The notes under the pieces were generated by a model, which was not told the origin of the DNA, did not search any database, and worked only from the letters and a program-made list of their open reading frames with translations. The translations under genes and the position numbers were made by a program. From JAQUSX01 sp035446985 (GTDB lineage: Bacteria > Bacillota > Clostridia > Christensenellales > CAG-314), in assembly GCA_035446985.1 (NCBI GenBank), contig DAOTGG010000014.1:1-26818 (forward strand): DNA of 26,818 nucleotides, in the 5' to 3' direction. Shown here in pieces: positions 1-7,389 of the stretch; the stretch's first letter is position 1, and every line of letters starts with the position of its first letter.

Positions 1-106
1 GAAGCGACGGAATAGCGAAAAAACGAGCTTCTGCGATGTTTTTGAGCGTCACATATTTCGCTTTCCCGCCCGCGAAGCTAATTTGCAAGGCGAAGTATAA
101 GGAAGC

Positions 107-141
107 AAAAAAACGCGTATATTCTTATACGCGCTTTTTTT
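107..141 (-). terminator. Rho-independent terminator downstream of tRNA-Ser
   Basis: An 8-bp perfect stem (CGCGTATA at 114-121 with TATACGCG at 126-133) closes on a TTCT loop. It is flanked by seven A on the left and seven T on the right. Read on the minus strand, it ends in a T run 25 bases after the tRNA 3' end, so it can terminate the tRNA transcript. The A/T flanks make it usable from either direction. Confidence 0.8.
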
Positions 142-165
142 GCGACCCATAACGAGCCTTGCATA

Positions 166-256
166 TGGCGGAGAGGGCGGGATTCGAACCCGCGTGGGGA
201 CAAGTCCCCAAACTGATTTCGAGTCAGCCCCGTTATGACCACTTCGATACCTCTCC
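166..256 (-). tRNA. tRNA-Ser (anticodon CGA)
   Basis: The minus strand begins with the acceptor arm GGAGAGG and ends in CCTCTCC, then discriminator G and an encoded CCA (166-168). The anticodon loop CTCGAAA gives anticodon CGA, reading UCG serine codons. The stem is GCTGA/TCAGT with one G-U pair. A long variable arm (GGGGAC, TT, GTCCCC) is typical of class II serine tRNAs, and the T arm reads GCGGG-TTCGAAT-CCCGC. Length is 91 bases including CCA. The identity is secure from the folding pattern. A terminator follows at 107-141 and a promoter-like sequence lies at 472-500. Confidence 0.97.
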
Positions 257-471
257 AAAAATTTTCTGCCTTATTTTCGCAACTGTTAATAAAAATTGAC
301 AAACTGTTTTGATTACTTAAAAAATTCATTTATTTTTTAACATCTGCCAAGTTAGTTTATCATCCTTTTTTGCGGATTTTCTAGCTTTAGTTGCCACCGT
401 AAAACACAAAAATGAATCTGTTTTGTTTTTGTTAAATATAAACAAAAAGACCGCTTTGTCGCAGCCTTTAT

Positions 472-500
472 ATTATGTTTTATTCGATTGTTTTTGTCAA
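472..500 (-). promoter_or_regulatory. Sigma-A-type promoter reading toward tRNA-Ser
   Basis: On the minus strand, TTGACA (500-495) is separated by exactly 17 bases from CATAAT (477-472). It lies just past the 3' end of the PHP gene and reads away from it, so its only visible downstream gene is the tRNA-Ser. The leader would be about 210 bases (257-465), AT-rich, and I see no open reading frame or known RNA fold in it. A weak 5-bp hairpin with two wobbles followed by a short T run lies at about 440-465. Confidence 0.6.
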
Positions 501-515
501 GAAAATTCGTTACTA

Positions 516-1271
516 TTAGTCCGGAGTGACAAGACGGCGTTTTTCAAAATAACACGGTTTTAATTCCTTCGGCAACGCTTTGTAAACGCGTTCGTAATCG
601 CTTCCCACGCTTTCATAGCTGTGACTGTCGGAATTTATGGTTACGTATTTTCCGCCGCGGTCGCGGTAATATTCAACCAACGACATAGGCGGACAAGGCT
701 CATTCATACCCATACGCAAAGTGGACGTATTGATTTCCAAAACGATACCTTTCTTTACGCAAATATCAATAACTTCGCGGGATTTATCAAGATCGGGCGT
801 GAAATCGCGGAAAAACTTTTTTGGAAAGTCGAGATGCGCAAGAACATCAAAACCGCCCTTTTTTACCATATCGATAAGCCGCTCGTAATAGATTTTCGAC
901 ATTTCGTCGGACGTTATTTGTCCGCTGAAACGCATGTCGGCGGGTTCGTGCACAGAGCCCAGTATCATATCGTAAGGGTAATCGTTTAAAATGCGCTCGT
1001 AATCGCTTTCAAAAATATTCGGTTCGGCAAATTCCAAACCCAAAAGAAGTTTTATTTTTCCTTCATATTGACTTTTGAGTTTTTCAAACTCTTTGATTCT
1101 GCCGACAAAATCAAACGAACGCAGGCTGTAAAAAGGCGCGGGTATATCTATATGATCGGTAAAACAAATCACGTTAAGCTTTTTTTCTATCGCTTTTATT
1201 ACTACGTTTTCCATTAATTCTTTTGAGTCGGGTGAATATCCGGTATGAATATGAAGATCGTGTTTAAACAT
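516..1271 (-). CDS. PHP-domain phosphatase, histidinol-phosphatase (HisJ) family
   Basis: This 251-residue protein is a full-length PHP-superfamily phosphoesterase. The metal-binding motifs are all visible: H7-x-H9 (DLHIHT), TDH at 38-40, GLE with E80, GSVH with H108, H146 in AHLDFP, and NSDSH with D215 and H217. HisJ-type enzymes hydrolyse L-histidinol phosphate in histidine synthesis, but relatives act on other phosphate monoesters. No other his gene is nearby, so the substrate is open. There is no signal peptide, so it is cytoplasmic. The ATG is preceded by an AGGGCGG-like site, and a TTGACA/TATGAT promoter sits 30-59 bases upstream. The gene appears to be monocistronic. Family assignment is firm; histidinol phosphate as substrate is an inference. 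Confidence 0.85.
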   Translation of the reverse strand: MFKHDLHIHTGYSPDSKELMENVVIKAIEKKLNVICFTDHIDIPAPFYSLRSFDFVGRIKEFEKLKSQYEGKIKLLLGLEFAEPNIFESDYERILNDYPYDMILGSVHEPADMRFSGQITSDEMSKIYYERLIDMVKKGGFDVLAHLDFPKKFFRDFTPDLDKSREVIDICVKKGIVLEINTSTLRMGMNEPCPPMSLVEYYRDRGGKYVTINSDSHSYESVGSDYERVYKALPKELKPCYFEKRRLVTPD

Positions 1272-1300
1272 TTTTTTCCGCCCTTTGATTTATTAAAAAA

Positions 1301-1330
1301 ATCATATCAAAAGGCGGACTGTTTTGTCAA
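1301..1330 (-). promoter_or_regulatory. Sigma-A-type promoter of the PHP phosphatase gene
   Basis: TTGACA (1330-1325), an 18-base spacer, then TATGAT (1306-1301) on the minus strand, about 30 bases before the start codon. The -35 is a perfect match and the -10 has one change from consensus. This implies the PHP gene is transcribed separately from the M14 peptidase gene upstream of it. Confidence 0.7.
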
Positions 1331-1358
1331 TCAAAGCGGCTTTGGCTTACCGTTTTTT

Positions 1359-2228
1359 TTATTTATTTTGAGCTTCTTTTTCTTTGACTAAATAATTCAA
1401 AATTTTTCTCGGCAGGTCCCTATTCGGCGTGTAGATACGCTGAAAATCCGCGTAAGGATACGGATAGCCGTAATTGTCGCTTCCCACTTCCAAGGTAAAA
1501 GCGGGGATTTTTAGTTTTTCTATGCACCAATCCTTATAACCGCCGACGCTGCCCGCGCCGTCATCCAGTCTGTATCCAAGCTGATTGGCGATACCTTTTG
1601 CTAGCCGATAATCACGCCATAAGTCGGTTTTGTTTTGCCCGAATCTCCAATACACTATTTCGCCTTTTGTGTGGTAAGAAAGAGTGCAAAGAGGTTTTAC
1701 CGCAGTTGTAAAACGTATCAAATTTAGCGTTTCGATTTCGCTGTTAGGCGATTTGCCCACATAGTTTGACGGATGCGGATAAAAGACATTTTGTTTGCCT
1801 TTTGACCATTTAGCGTCAAAATTCACGTTAATATCGACGCCGTTAATGTTGGCTTTCCACAGACTAAAATCGTTGCTGCCATTTATTTCTAATAATCTCG
1901 CTCTCGTTTTTTTGTCGTTAATCCACGACAAACCTTCCTGACAGATACGCACGCCGTCAGGATTGGACATTGGAATAAAATATATTCCGCCGCGAAGTAA
2001 TAGCTCGGGACGTTTTACCAAAAACTTTGCCTGGTTAACAATCAGTAATGCCGTGATATGCTCTCTTGCGTGTATCGCTCCCTGCACTATAAGATTGTCT
2101 TTACCTTTTGTCCCGACAAAAATATACGGCACTCTTTGTCCCAAAGAACTGTCGCCGATACTTCCCGTTTCCACTCCCAACGCGTTAAATTTGTCGATTT
2201 CTTCCAGCAAATCGGAATATTTATACAA
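1359..2228 (-). CDS. M14 zinc carboxypeptidase, gamma-D-glutamyl-diamino acid peptidase-like
   Basis: This 289-residue M14-family metallopeptidase starts at a TTG six bases after a strong GGAGG. An ATG 48 bases further upstream (2276) has no ribosome binding site and lies in the promoter region. Zinc ligands are H53 and E56 (IHAREH) and H186 (SYHTKG), with general base E247 (TLEVG). NPDG is at 89-92. The usual arginine of the N-R-N-F motif in carboxypeptidase A is absent (GVDINVNFD at 131-139). That pattern is typical of the branch cleaving gamma-D-glutamyl-diaminopimelate bonds of peptidoglycan peptides, such as ENP1 and YqgT. No signal peptide is seen, so a cytoplasmic role in muropeptide turnover is more likely than wall cleavage. 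The exact substrate is inferred. Confidence 0.85.
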   Translation of the reverse strand: MYKYSDLLEEIDKFNALGVETGSIGDSSLGQRVPYIFVGTKGKDNLIVQGAIHAREHITALLIVNQAKFLVKRPELLLRGGIYFIPMSNPDGVRICQEGLSWINDKKTRARLLEINGSNDFSLWKANINGVDINVNFDAKWSKGKQNVFYPHPSNYVGKSPNSEIETLNLIRFTTAVKPLCTLSYHTKGEIVYWRFGQNKTDLWRDYRLAKGIANQLGYRLDDGAGSVGGYKDWCIEKLKIPAFTLEVGSDNYGYPYPYADFQRIYTPNRDLPRKILNYLVKEKEAQNK

Positions 2229-2247
2229 TGCCGCCCTCCAAAAAACT

Positions 2248-2276
2248 ATTAATAGTTTATGCTCACGGTCTTGCAA
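2248..2276 (-). promoter_or_regulatory. Possible promoter of the M14 peptidase gene
   Basis: On the minus strand, TTGCAA (2276-2271) is followed after 16 bases by TATTAA (2254-2249), a 4/6 match to the -10 consensus. It would give a very short leader, with the GGAGG of the TTG start close behind. TTGCAA is palindromic, so the same six bases also serve as the -35 of the opposing pckA promoter. This is weaker evidence than for the plus-strand promoter. Confidence 0.35.
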
Positions 2277-2299
2277 GTGTGTATTTGATGTGCTATACT
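2271..2299 (+). promoter_or_regulatory. Sigma-A-type promoter of pckA-dut
   Basis: TTGCAA (2271-2276), a 17-base spacer, then TATACT (2294-2299), preceded by TG one base upstream of the -10 (extended -10 TGC). The start codon is at 2405, so the leader is about 100 bases, mostly A and T. I see no hairpin or riboswitch in it. Confidence 0.65.
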
Positions 2300-2404
2300 T
2301 TATAAAGCCCTTAGGCGAAAGTTTTTTTATTTTTATTCGTTTTTCTTTTTAAATTGGAAAAAATTACGCAAACTTAAAACATTCAAAAAAAATAAGGAGA
2401 AATC

Positions 2405-4144
2405 ATGAAAAAAAGTGTGTCTGATTTTGTCGCGTTTTGCGCCGACCTTATGCAACCCGAAAAAACAGTTTGGATTGACGGCAGCAAAAGACAAATCGAC
2501 GAATTAAACAAAACCGCCGTTAAGACGGGAGAATTTATCGAATTAAACAACCAAAAACTTCCCAACTGTTTTTTACACCGCTCGGCAATTAACGATGTGG
2601 CGAGAGTAGAAGGCAGAACTTTTATTTGCTCAAAAACAAAAGAGCAGGCAGGTCCCACAAACAACTGGATGGAGCCGAACGAAGCGTATAATCTTCTATC
2701 GGATATTTCCAGAGGCTGTATGAAAGGAAGAACGATGTACGTTATTCCTTATTCTATGGCTCTAGCTGGCAGTCCTTTCGCAAAATACGGTATAGAAGTA
2801 ACGGACAGCATATACGTCGTTACTAGTATGACCATTATGACACGTGTTTCCAGTAAAATTTTGGACATTATGGGCGACGACTTCGTACGCGGTATCCACA
2901 GCAAAGCCGAGCTTGACGCCGAAAAAAGATATATATGCCACTTCCCCCAAGATAACACTATTTGGTCGGTTAACAGCGGTTACGGCGGAAACGTTCTGCT
3001 CGGTAAAAAATGCTTTTCTTTGCGCATAGCTTCAAACTTGGCGCGCGACGAAGGCTGGCTCGCTGAGCATATGCTTATAGTAGGCATTACGCGTCCCGAC
3101 GGCAAAAAACATTATATCGCAGCTGCATTCCCGTCCGCTTGCGGCAAAACCAATTTGGCTATGCTTATTCCGCCCAAAGAATATCTTGAACGCGGCTATA
3201 AGGTGGAAACCATAGGCGACGATATCGCTTGGATAAGAGTAGGCGATGACGGAGCTTTGTACGCTATCAATCCCGAAAACGGATTTTTCGGCGTTGCTCC
3301 CGGCACTAATATGAAGACAAACGCAAACGCGATGCTATCTTGTCAAAAAGACAGTTTGCTTACCAACGTAGCGTTAAACCCCGCCGACAATACGGTATGG
3401 TGGGAAGGTATGTCGGACGCTCCCGAAACGCTTATCGACTGGACGGGCAAGGTGTGGCACAAAGGCGACGAAACCAAAGCGGCTCATCCCAACAGTCGTT
3501 TCACCGCTCCCATTGTTAACTGTCCTTGCTTGTCGCCAGAATATGAAAATCCCAAGGGCGTAAAACTATCCGCGATTCTTTTTGGCGGCAGACGTGAAGA
3601 CACCGTTCCGCTTGTTTACGAAGCAAAAAGCTGGAATCACGGCGTATTTACAGCAAGCGTAATGGCAAGCCAAACGACGGCGGCTGCAACCGGCGCGGTC
3701 GGCGTACTGCGCAGAGACCCCTTTGCTATGCTTCCTTTCTGCGGTTACAATATGAATGATTATTTCGCTCATTGGCTCGATATAGGCAAGACTTTGAAAA
3801 ATCCGCCGAGAATATATAACGTCAACTGGTTCCAAAAGAAAAACGGACGCTTTTTATGGCCGGGCTTCGGAGACAATATGAGAGTCCTTGACTGGATTAT
3901 CGACAGATGCGAAGGCAAAGATTACGGAACAAAAACCCCTATCGGTATCGTGCCTAAAGTAAATGAAATAAATCAAAACGGACTGAACGCGAGCACAGAA
4001 GACTTGGAACAAATTTTAAGCGTGGATAAAAATCTTTGGAAAGAAGAAATCCGCGACATCGAGCGTCACTACGAAAAATTTGGAAGCAAACTTCCAAAAG
4101 AATTAACACACGAACTTGACGAATTAAAAAATCATATTTTATGA
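2405..4144 (+). CDS. pckA: Phosphoenolpyruvate carboxykinase, GTP-dependent
   Basis: This 579-residue protein is full length for the GTP-type enzyme (EC 4.1.1.32), which interconverts oxaloacetate plus GTP with phosphoenolpyruvate, CO2 and GDP. The kinase-1 loop FPSACGKTN (242-250) carries the reactive cysteine (C246) that marks the GTP family. The ATP-type enzyme has a different P-loop. Other recognisable blocks are ETIGDDIAW (268-276), NPENGFFGVAPG (289-300) and FGGRREDT in the C-terminal half. AAGGAG lies seven bases before the ATG. In anaerobes the enzyme often runs toward oxaloacetate and nucleotide triphosphate formation, but direction cannot be read from sequence. The last four bases overlap the dUTPase start (ATGA), so the two genes are translationally coupled. 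Confidence 0.96.
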   Translation: MKKSVSDFVAFCADLMQPEKTVWIDGSKRQIDELNKTAVKTGEFIELNNQKLPNCFLHRSAINDVARVEGRTFICSKTKEQAGPTNNWMEPNEAYNLLSDISRGCMKGRTMYVIPYSMALAGSPFAKYGIEVTDSIYVVTSMTIMTRVSSKILDIMGDDFVRGIHSKAELDAEKRYICHFPQDNTIWSVNSGYGGNVLLGKKCFSLRIASNLARDEGWLAEHMLIVGITRPDGKKHYIAAAFPSACGKTNLAMLIPPKEYLERGYKVETIGDDIAWIRVGDDGALYAINPENGFFGVAPGTNMKTNANAMLSCQKDSLLTNVALNPADNTVWWEGMSDAPETLIDWTGKVWHKGDETKAAHPNSRFTAPIVNCPCLSPEYENPKGVKLSAILFGGRREDTVPLVYEAKSWNHGVFTASVMASQTTAAATGAVGVLRRDPFAMLPFCGYNMNDYFAHWLDIGKTLKNPPRIYNVNWFQKKNGRFLWPGFGDNMRVLDWIIDRCEGKDYGTKTPIGIVPKVNEINQNGLNASTEDLEQILSVDKNLWKEEIRDIERHYEKFGSKLPKELTHELDELKNHIL

Positions 4145-4599
4145 AATTTGAAAAAGTACCGAAAACTCAATATATTGCCGACGGCGGAAAAAACTACGAC
4201 GACGTGATTTTGCCCGCGCGCGCGACAAGCGGCTCCGCGGGATACGATTTTTTTCTTCCCATTGACCTTGATTTAAAAATCGGACAAAAAGTTACGGTAC
4301 CCACGGGAATACGCTGCAAGCTGGACGAAAACGCGTTTTTAGCGATTTTCCCGAAAAGCGGCTTGGGCGTAAGATACGGATTGAATTTAGCCAATACTGT
4401 CGGTATTGTGGACAGCGACTACTACGGAGCAAAAAATTACGGTCATATACTAATAACCTTAGTGAATAACGGCGACGCCCCAATTAATCTTAGTAAAGGC
4501 AAAGCTTTCGTGCAAGGTATTATTATGCCATATTTAAAAACGGGGGACGACGACGTATCCGCGAAAAGAACGGGCGGACACGGCAGCACGGAAAAGTAG
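4141..4599 (+). CDS. dut: dUTP diphosphatase (dUTPase), trimeric type
   Basis: This 152-residue protein has the five motifs of the trimeric dUTPase family, which hydrolyses dUTP to dUMP and pyrophosphate. They are motif 1 ATSGSAGYD (28-36), motif 2 PKSGLGVRYG (71-80), motif 3 NTVGIVDSDYYG (85-96), motif 4 GKAFVQGI (120-127) and the C-terminal P-loop-like motif 5 RTGGHGST (143-150). Motif 5 has His where an aromatic Phe usually stacks on the uracil ring. The segment after motif 3 (GAKNYGHI) is longer than in E. coli Dut, as in several clostridial forms. The ATG overlaps the pckA stop, and there is no separate promoter. Uracil-DNA glycosylase, the other uracil-exclusion enzyme, is about 6 kb away. 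Confidence 0.9.
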   Translation: MKFEKVPKTQYIADGGKNYDDVILPARATSGSAGYDFFLPIDLDLKIGQKVTVPTGIRCKLDENAFLAIFPKSGLGVRYGLNLANTVGIVDSDYYGAKNYGHILITLVNNGDAPINLSKGKAFVQGIIMPYLKTGDDDVSAKRTGGHGSTEK

Positions 4600-4698
4600 A
4601 TTTTAGAAAAGGCGATAAAATATATAAATGTCACTCATATTTTTTCAATGAAAGCCGTGGTAACTTTGCAGAAAAGTTTATTTAAAAAAAATAAAAAG

Positions 4699-4728
4699 AA
4701 AAGGAGCTTAAAACAAAGCTCCTTTTTT
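4699..4728. terminator. Bidirectional terminator between dut and the InlB-repeat gene
   Basis: AAGGAGCTT (4701-4709) pairs with AAGCTCCTT (4716-4724) around a 6-base loop, with A residues before and T6 after. It separates two convergent genes and has the A/T flanks needed to work from both sides. The remaining 100 bases of this gap (4600-4698) are AT-rich and hold nothing I recognise. Confidence 0.85.
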
Positions 4729-4730
4729 CA

Positions 4731-5039
4731 TTAATCGTTATTTTGGGTTGCGCTTGTCGTTATAAATTTTGCGTAAACCGCTGTGTCTTTACTTACTTTT
4801 TCGTCAAAATCGAACTTCTTTGTTAAACTTTGATTTTGATACCAGCCTTCAAAAACATAACCTTCCTTAGTGGGATCGGTTGGACGGTTTAACGTTTTGC
4901 CCGAATTTACAGTCATTGTGTTGATAAGTTTTCCGTTATCGTAATAACTGACTTTGTAAGTCCGAGCGCAGCCTGTATATATCGCCAAAACCAAAACTAA
5001 GCACAAAACAATAAAAATCGCTCTTTTAAAATTTTTCAT
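4731..5039 (-). CDS. Small secreted or membrane-anchored protein with an InlB B-repeat
   Basis: This 102-residue protein has a positive N-terminus (MKNFKR), a hydrophobic stretch at 7-22 and GC at 23-24. It could be a lipoprotein with Cys24 lipidated, but the residues before Cys (Y-T-G) fit the lipobox poorly. After this comes one Listeria-Bacteroides (InlB B, Flg_new) repeat at about 28-93, with its signature VNSGKTL, GYVFEGWY and the closing VYAKF. These repeats are beta-grasp-like modules of surface proteins with no catalytic role. The gene has a perfect AAAGGAGGT site and starts 44 bases after gerAC in the same direction, so it may be co-transcribed with the germination operon. A sigma-G-like promoter match also lies in the gap. 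Its function is unknown. Confidence 0.75.
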   Translation of the reverse strand: MKNFKRAIFIVLCLVLVLAIYTGCARTYKVSYYDNGKLINTMTVNSGKTLNRPTDPTKEGYVFEGWYQNQSLTKKFDFDEKVSKDTAVYAKFITTSATQNND

Positions 5040-5059
5040 TTTCTTACCTCCTTTAATTT

Positions 5060-5090
5060 TAGTATTATTTATAAATCCCGTTTCTATTTA
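5060..5090 (-). promoter_or_regulatory. Sigma-G-like promoter match before the InlB-repeat gene
   Basis: On the minus strand TAAATA (5090-5085), an 18-base spacer and AATACTA (5066-5060). The Bacillus subtilis forespore sigma-G consensus is about TGAATA, 17-18 bases, CATACTA, so this is 5/6 and 6/7. The DNA is AT-rich, so chance matches are likely. The case rests on its position behind a germination operon. Confidence 0.3.
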
Positions 5091-6265
5091 TCTATTATTA
5101 CTTCGACGGAAAATCGTATTTTTTCAAAGACGTTTTCAAAGCCTTGCTGAAAACGCACCCATTTTTTTCCGTATTTGCGATAATATTCGTTGCTTATTCC
5201 CAGATAATCGCAGTTTGTTTCGGTAAGTTTTGAAAAAGCCGCAAACACGCTGTCCGTTATCTGCTGTCTTAATTGTTTTTGCATAAAATCCGTAAGCTCG
5301 GATTTTTCTTTCGGTATAAAACTTATCACGTCCCCCGTCGTATCCGTACGCATACGCTCGGCGCGCACGTATATTTTTACATCATACGTTATCTTACCGT
5401 TTTCATTAAAATTCAGTTCTTTTTTTACTTTTTTCGAACGTATACCTATACCTACGGTTTTTGGTAAGGATTGAGTCGCCTCCAAGTCGTTGACCACAAA
5501 AGTATCAAAAGAAGCTGGCACGTTTAATAAAGTTAAGCCTTTTGTTTCGTCTTCACTAAGTTCTTCCACAAATTTAAAATCTCTAAATATAGCGACGTCG
5601 TCCGCTATAAAAAATCCCGTGTCTTTATTGTCGCCCCCTCCTGTCGTTTCTTTTTCCGAATCAAAACTTATTACCGTCAGATAATCGGAAGCGGACGGCG
5701 TTAACTGCAAAGAAATAAACCTGGCCATATAACTATATGGAATACTCGTATTATGCTCGCTGCCTGTTATTATCGTTTGGACGGCGAAAGAAACGCTCGT
5801 GTCCAAAGGAGTAACTTTTGTGTACAAATCTTTTGCCGAACCCTTGCAGCACGTTACCAGCGAACTGTCACGATAAGCGTCAGACTGCAAAAAATAAGAC
5901 AAGCATTGCACCAACGATTCTTCTTTATACAAACTTTCTCCAAGAATGATTACGCCGCATTGTCCCAGCGAAGGGAGTTTTCCCGTCTTTGCGTAAACAT
6001 CGTAAACGGCAAGAGATATAGTTTTGCCTTTACCCGTGACGAGTTTTGTAAAACCTCCGCCGCTACCTCCTTCGCTGCTTTGAGAAGAAGATTGTGATGA
6101 AGAAATAACTTCGCAGATAATATTGAATTCATCGTTTTCATAGTCAATGCCCATACCCAAAACAATGGCGCGGTCTTTTAATGCAGTAACGATAAACGAA
6201 TCAGCGAATAGCATCAAAACAAGAGCAACGGCTATTATTATCGAAATTTTTTTCAACGCTTTCAT
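5084..6265 (-). CDS. Ger(x)C-family spore germination protein (GerAC-like), no lipobox
   Basis: This 393-residue protein is the C subunit of a GerA-type germinant receptor. The family normally is a lipoprotein on the outer face of the spore inner membrane. The N-terminal family motif DRAIVLGMGID (31-41) is clear, and the C-terminal domain ends as in other family members. Unlike typical GerAC proteins, there is no cysteine after the hydrophobic N-terminal segment (about 6-25). The usual L-x-G-C-W-D-R is here FADSFIVTALKDR, so it is probably held by an uncleaved signal anchor. A Ser/Gly-rich stretch lies at about 55-70. The start ATG overlaps the gerAB stop (ATGA), with AGGAGAG upstream. Family assignment is secure. 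Confidence 0.9.
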   Translation of the reverse strand: MKALKKISIIIAVALVLMLFADSFIVTALKDRAIVLGMGIDYENDEFNIICEVISSSQSSSQSSEGGSGGGFTKLVTGKGKTISLAVYDVYAKTGKLPSLGQCGVIILGESLYKEESLVQCLSYFLQSDAYRDSSLVTCCKGSAKDLYTKVTPLDTSVSFAVQTIITGSEHNTSIPYSYMARFISLQLTPSASDYLTVISFDSEKETTGGGDNKDTGFFIADDVAIFRDFKFVEELSEDETKGLTLLNVPASFDTFVVNDLEATQSLPKTVGIGIRSKKVKKELNFNENGKITYDVKIYVRAERMRTDTTGDVISFIPKEKSELTDFMQKQLRQQITDSVFAAFSKLTETNCDYLGISNEYYRKYGKKWVRFQQGFENVFEKIRFSVEVIIDK

Positions 6266-7389
6266 TCTTCAACTCTCCTAGGGTAGATTACCTTCTCTTT
6301 TTCTTTCTTGTTGGCGATATAAGTCATAAGCGGCGAAAATAACGGCAATCCATATTGAATAATCCAAAATACAAATCCGTAACCATCGCGTGAAAATAAA
6401 TCGAAAATATTATCTTTTACATTCACAAAAACTGGCACTATTATCATTGGCAGCGCAACGGCGATGTTTGTCCAATACGGATTTTTGTGTTTTTTTACGT
6501 TAAAGATATAATGCAGACATTCATTGCAACAGAAGAATTCTAACGTAGCCTTTATAAATAAGGTAAATAACATAATAGACACAAACAACCAGTCTACGCG
6601 TCCGCTTGTCGTAAGTTTTACGCTGAACTGCGATACCTTGCTTAATACCGATTGACTCTGCACCGCTAACTGGTCGAATAACGCGATATATAGAATATTC
6701 ATAAATACGGTCACCGCCATAGCGGCGATATAAGCACCGCTAAGCGTAAGAGCATATTTTTTTTCGGGTTTGTAATCTCTCATTATAAAAGCCATAAAAG
6801 AAAAATCCGAAAACCAAAAAGTATTTTTCAGCGCGGTTTCTAAGACGGGCTGAAAACCGTCGTCTAAAATAGGCTTAATATTTGTAAAATTTGCGTTTCT
6901 TGAAGAAAGAAACAGCATCATTCCAAAAGAAAGATAAATGATTACGAAAAGCATTTCTGAAAGCCGAGCAAAATTATTCATACCTTTTCTAGCCATAAAC
7001 ATAGATAGAGCAGCGATAGGAATAATGAACGCAAACCAGTTGGTTTTTATCGCGAACGTGACCGAAAAAAGTTCCAAACAAGATTCCATTATTACCGCCG
7101 CGCGTAAATAAATGTATATAAACATTATCGCGAATAAAATTTTACCTGCGGCTTGACCAATAGTTCTATCAAAAATATCTTTTATCGACAGTCTTTCCGT
7201 GTTAAGCTTTAACGCCCACATAAAGGCTAAAAAACAGATAAAATCCACCACAAAAACCAAAATGATTGAAATCCAATAGTCTCTTCCCGCGCCTTTTGCC
7301 AGTACAGAAGGCAGCGAAAGATATTTTCCCACAGGCACTATCAACATTAACATCATCGCGACTTGTTCGGTTTTTATTTTATTGTTCAT
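6262..7389 (-). CDS. GerAB-type spore germination permease
   Basis: This 375-residue, strongly hydrophobic protein belongs to the GerAB/endospore germination permease branch of the APC superfamily. It is the receptor subunit that binds small germinants such as amino acids in the spore inner membrane. About ten membrane segments can be traced from residue 9 to 365, with the N-terminal KIKTEQVAMMLMLIVPVGKYL typical of the family start. Translation starts at an ATG nine bases after GGAGGAG, inside the end of gerAA with an 11-base overlap, and its stop overlaps the gerAC start by four bases. The close packing fixes the three as one operon. The germinant cannot be deduced from sequence. Confidence 0.92.
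   Translation of the reverse strand: MNNKIKTEQVAMMLMLIVPVGKYLSLPSVLAKGAGRDYWISIILVFVVDFICFLAFMWALKLNTERLSIKDIFDRTIGQAAGKILFAIMFIYIYLRAAVIMESCLELFSVTFAIKTNWFAFIIPIAALSMFMARKGMNNFARLSEMLFVIIYLSFGMMLFLSSRNANFTNIKPILDDGFQPVLETALKNTFWFSDFSFMAFIMRDYKPEKKYALTLSGAYIAAMAVTVFMNILYIALFDQLAVQSQSVLSKVSQFSVKLTTSGRVDWLFVSIMLFTLFIKATLEFFCCNECLHYIFNVKKHKNPYWTNIAVALPMIIVPVFVNVKDNIFDLFSRDGYGFVFWIIQYGLPLFSPLMTYIANKKEKEKVIYPRRVEE

Noticed and set aside
1..52. Open minus-strand frame from a GTG at 52 running off the left edge.
   Set aside because: Only 17 codons are visible, there is no convincing ribosome binding site, and the sequence matches nothing I know. It could be the start of a gene but cannot be supported.
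49..329. Two minus-strand reading frames across the tRNA-Ser.
   Set aside because: Both run through the tRNA gene and its terminator and have no ribosome binding site.
2229..2276. Longer M14 peptidase from the ATG at 2276.
   Set aside because: It lacks a ribosome binding site and would include the promoter region, while the TTG at 2228 has GGAGG at ideal spacing.
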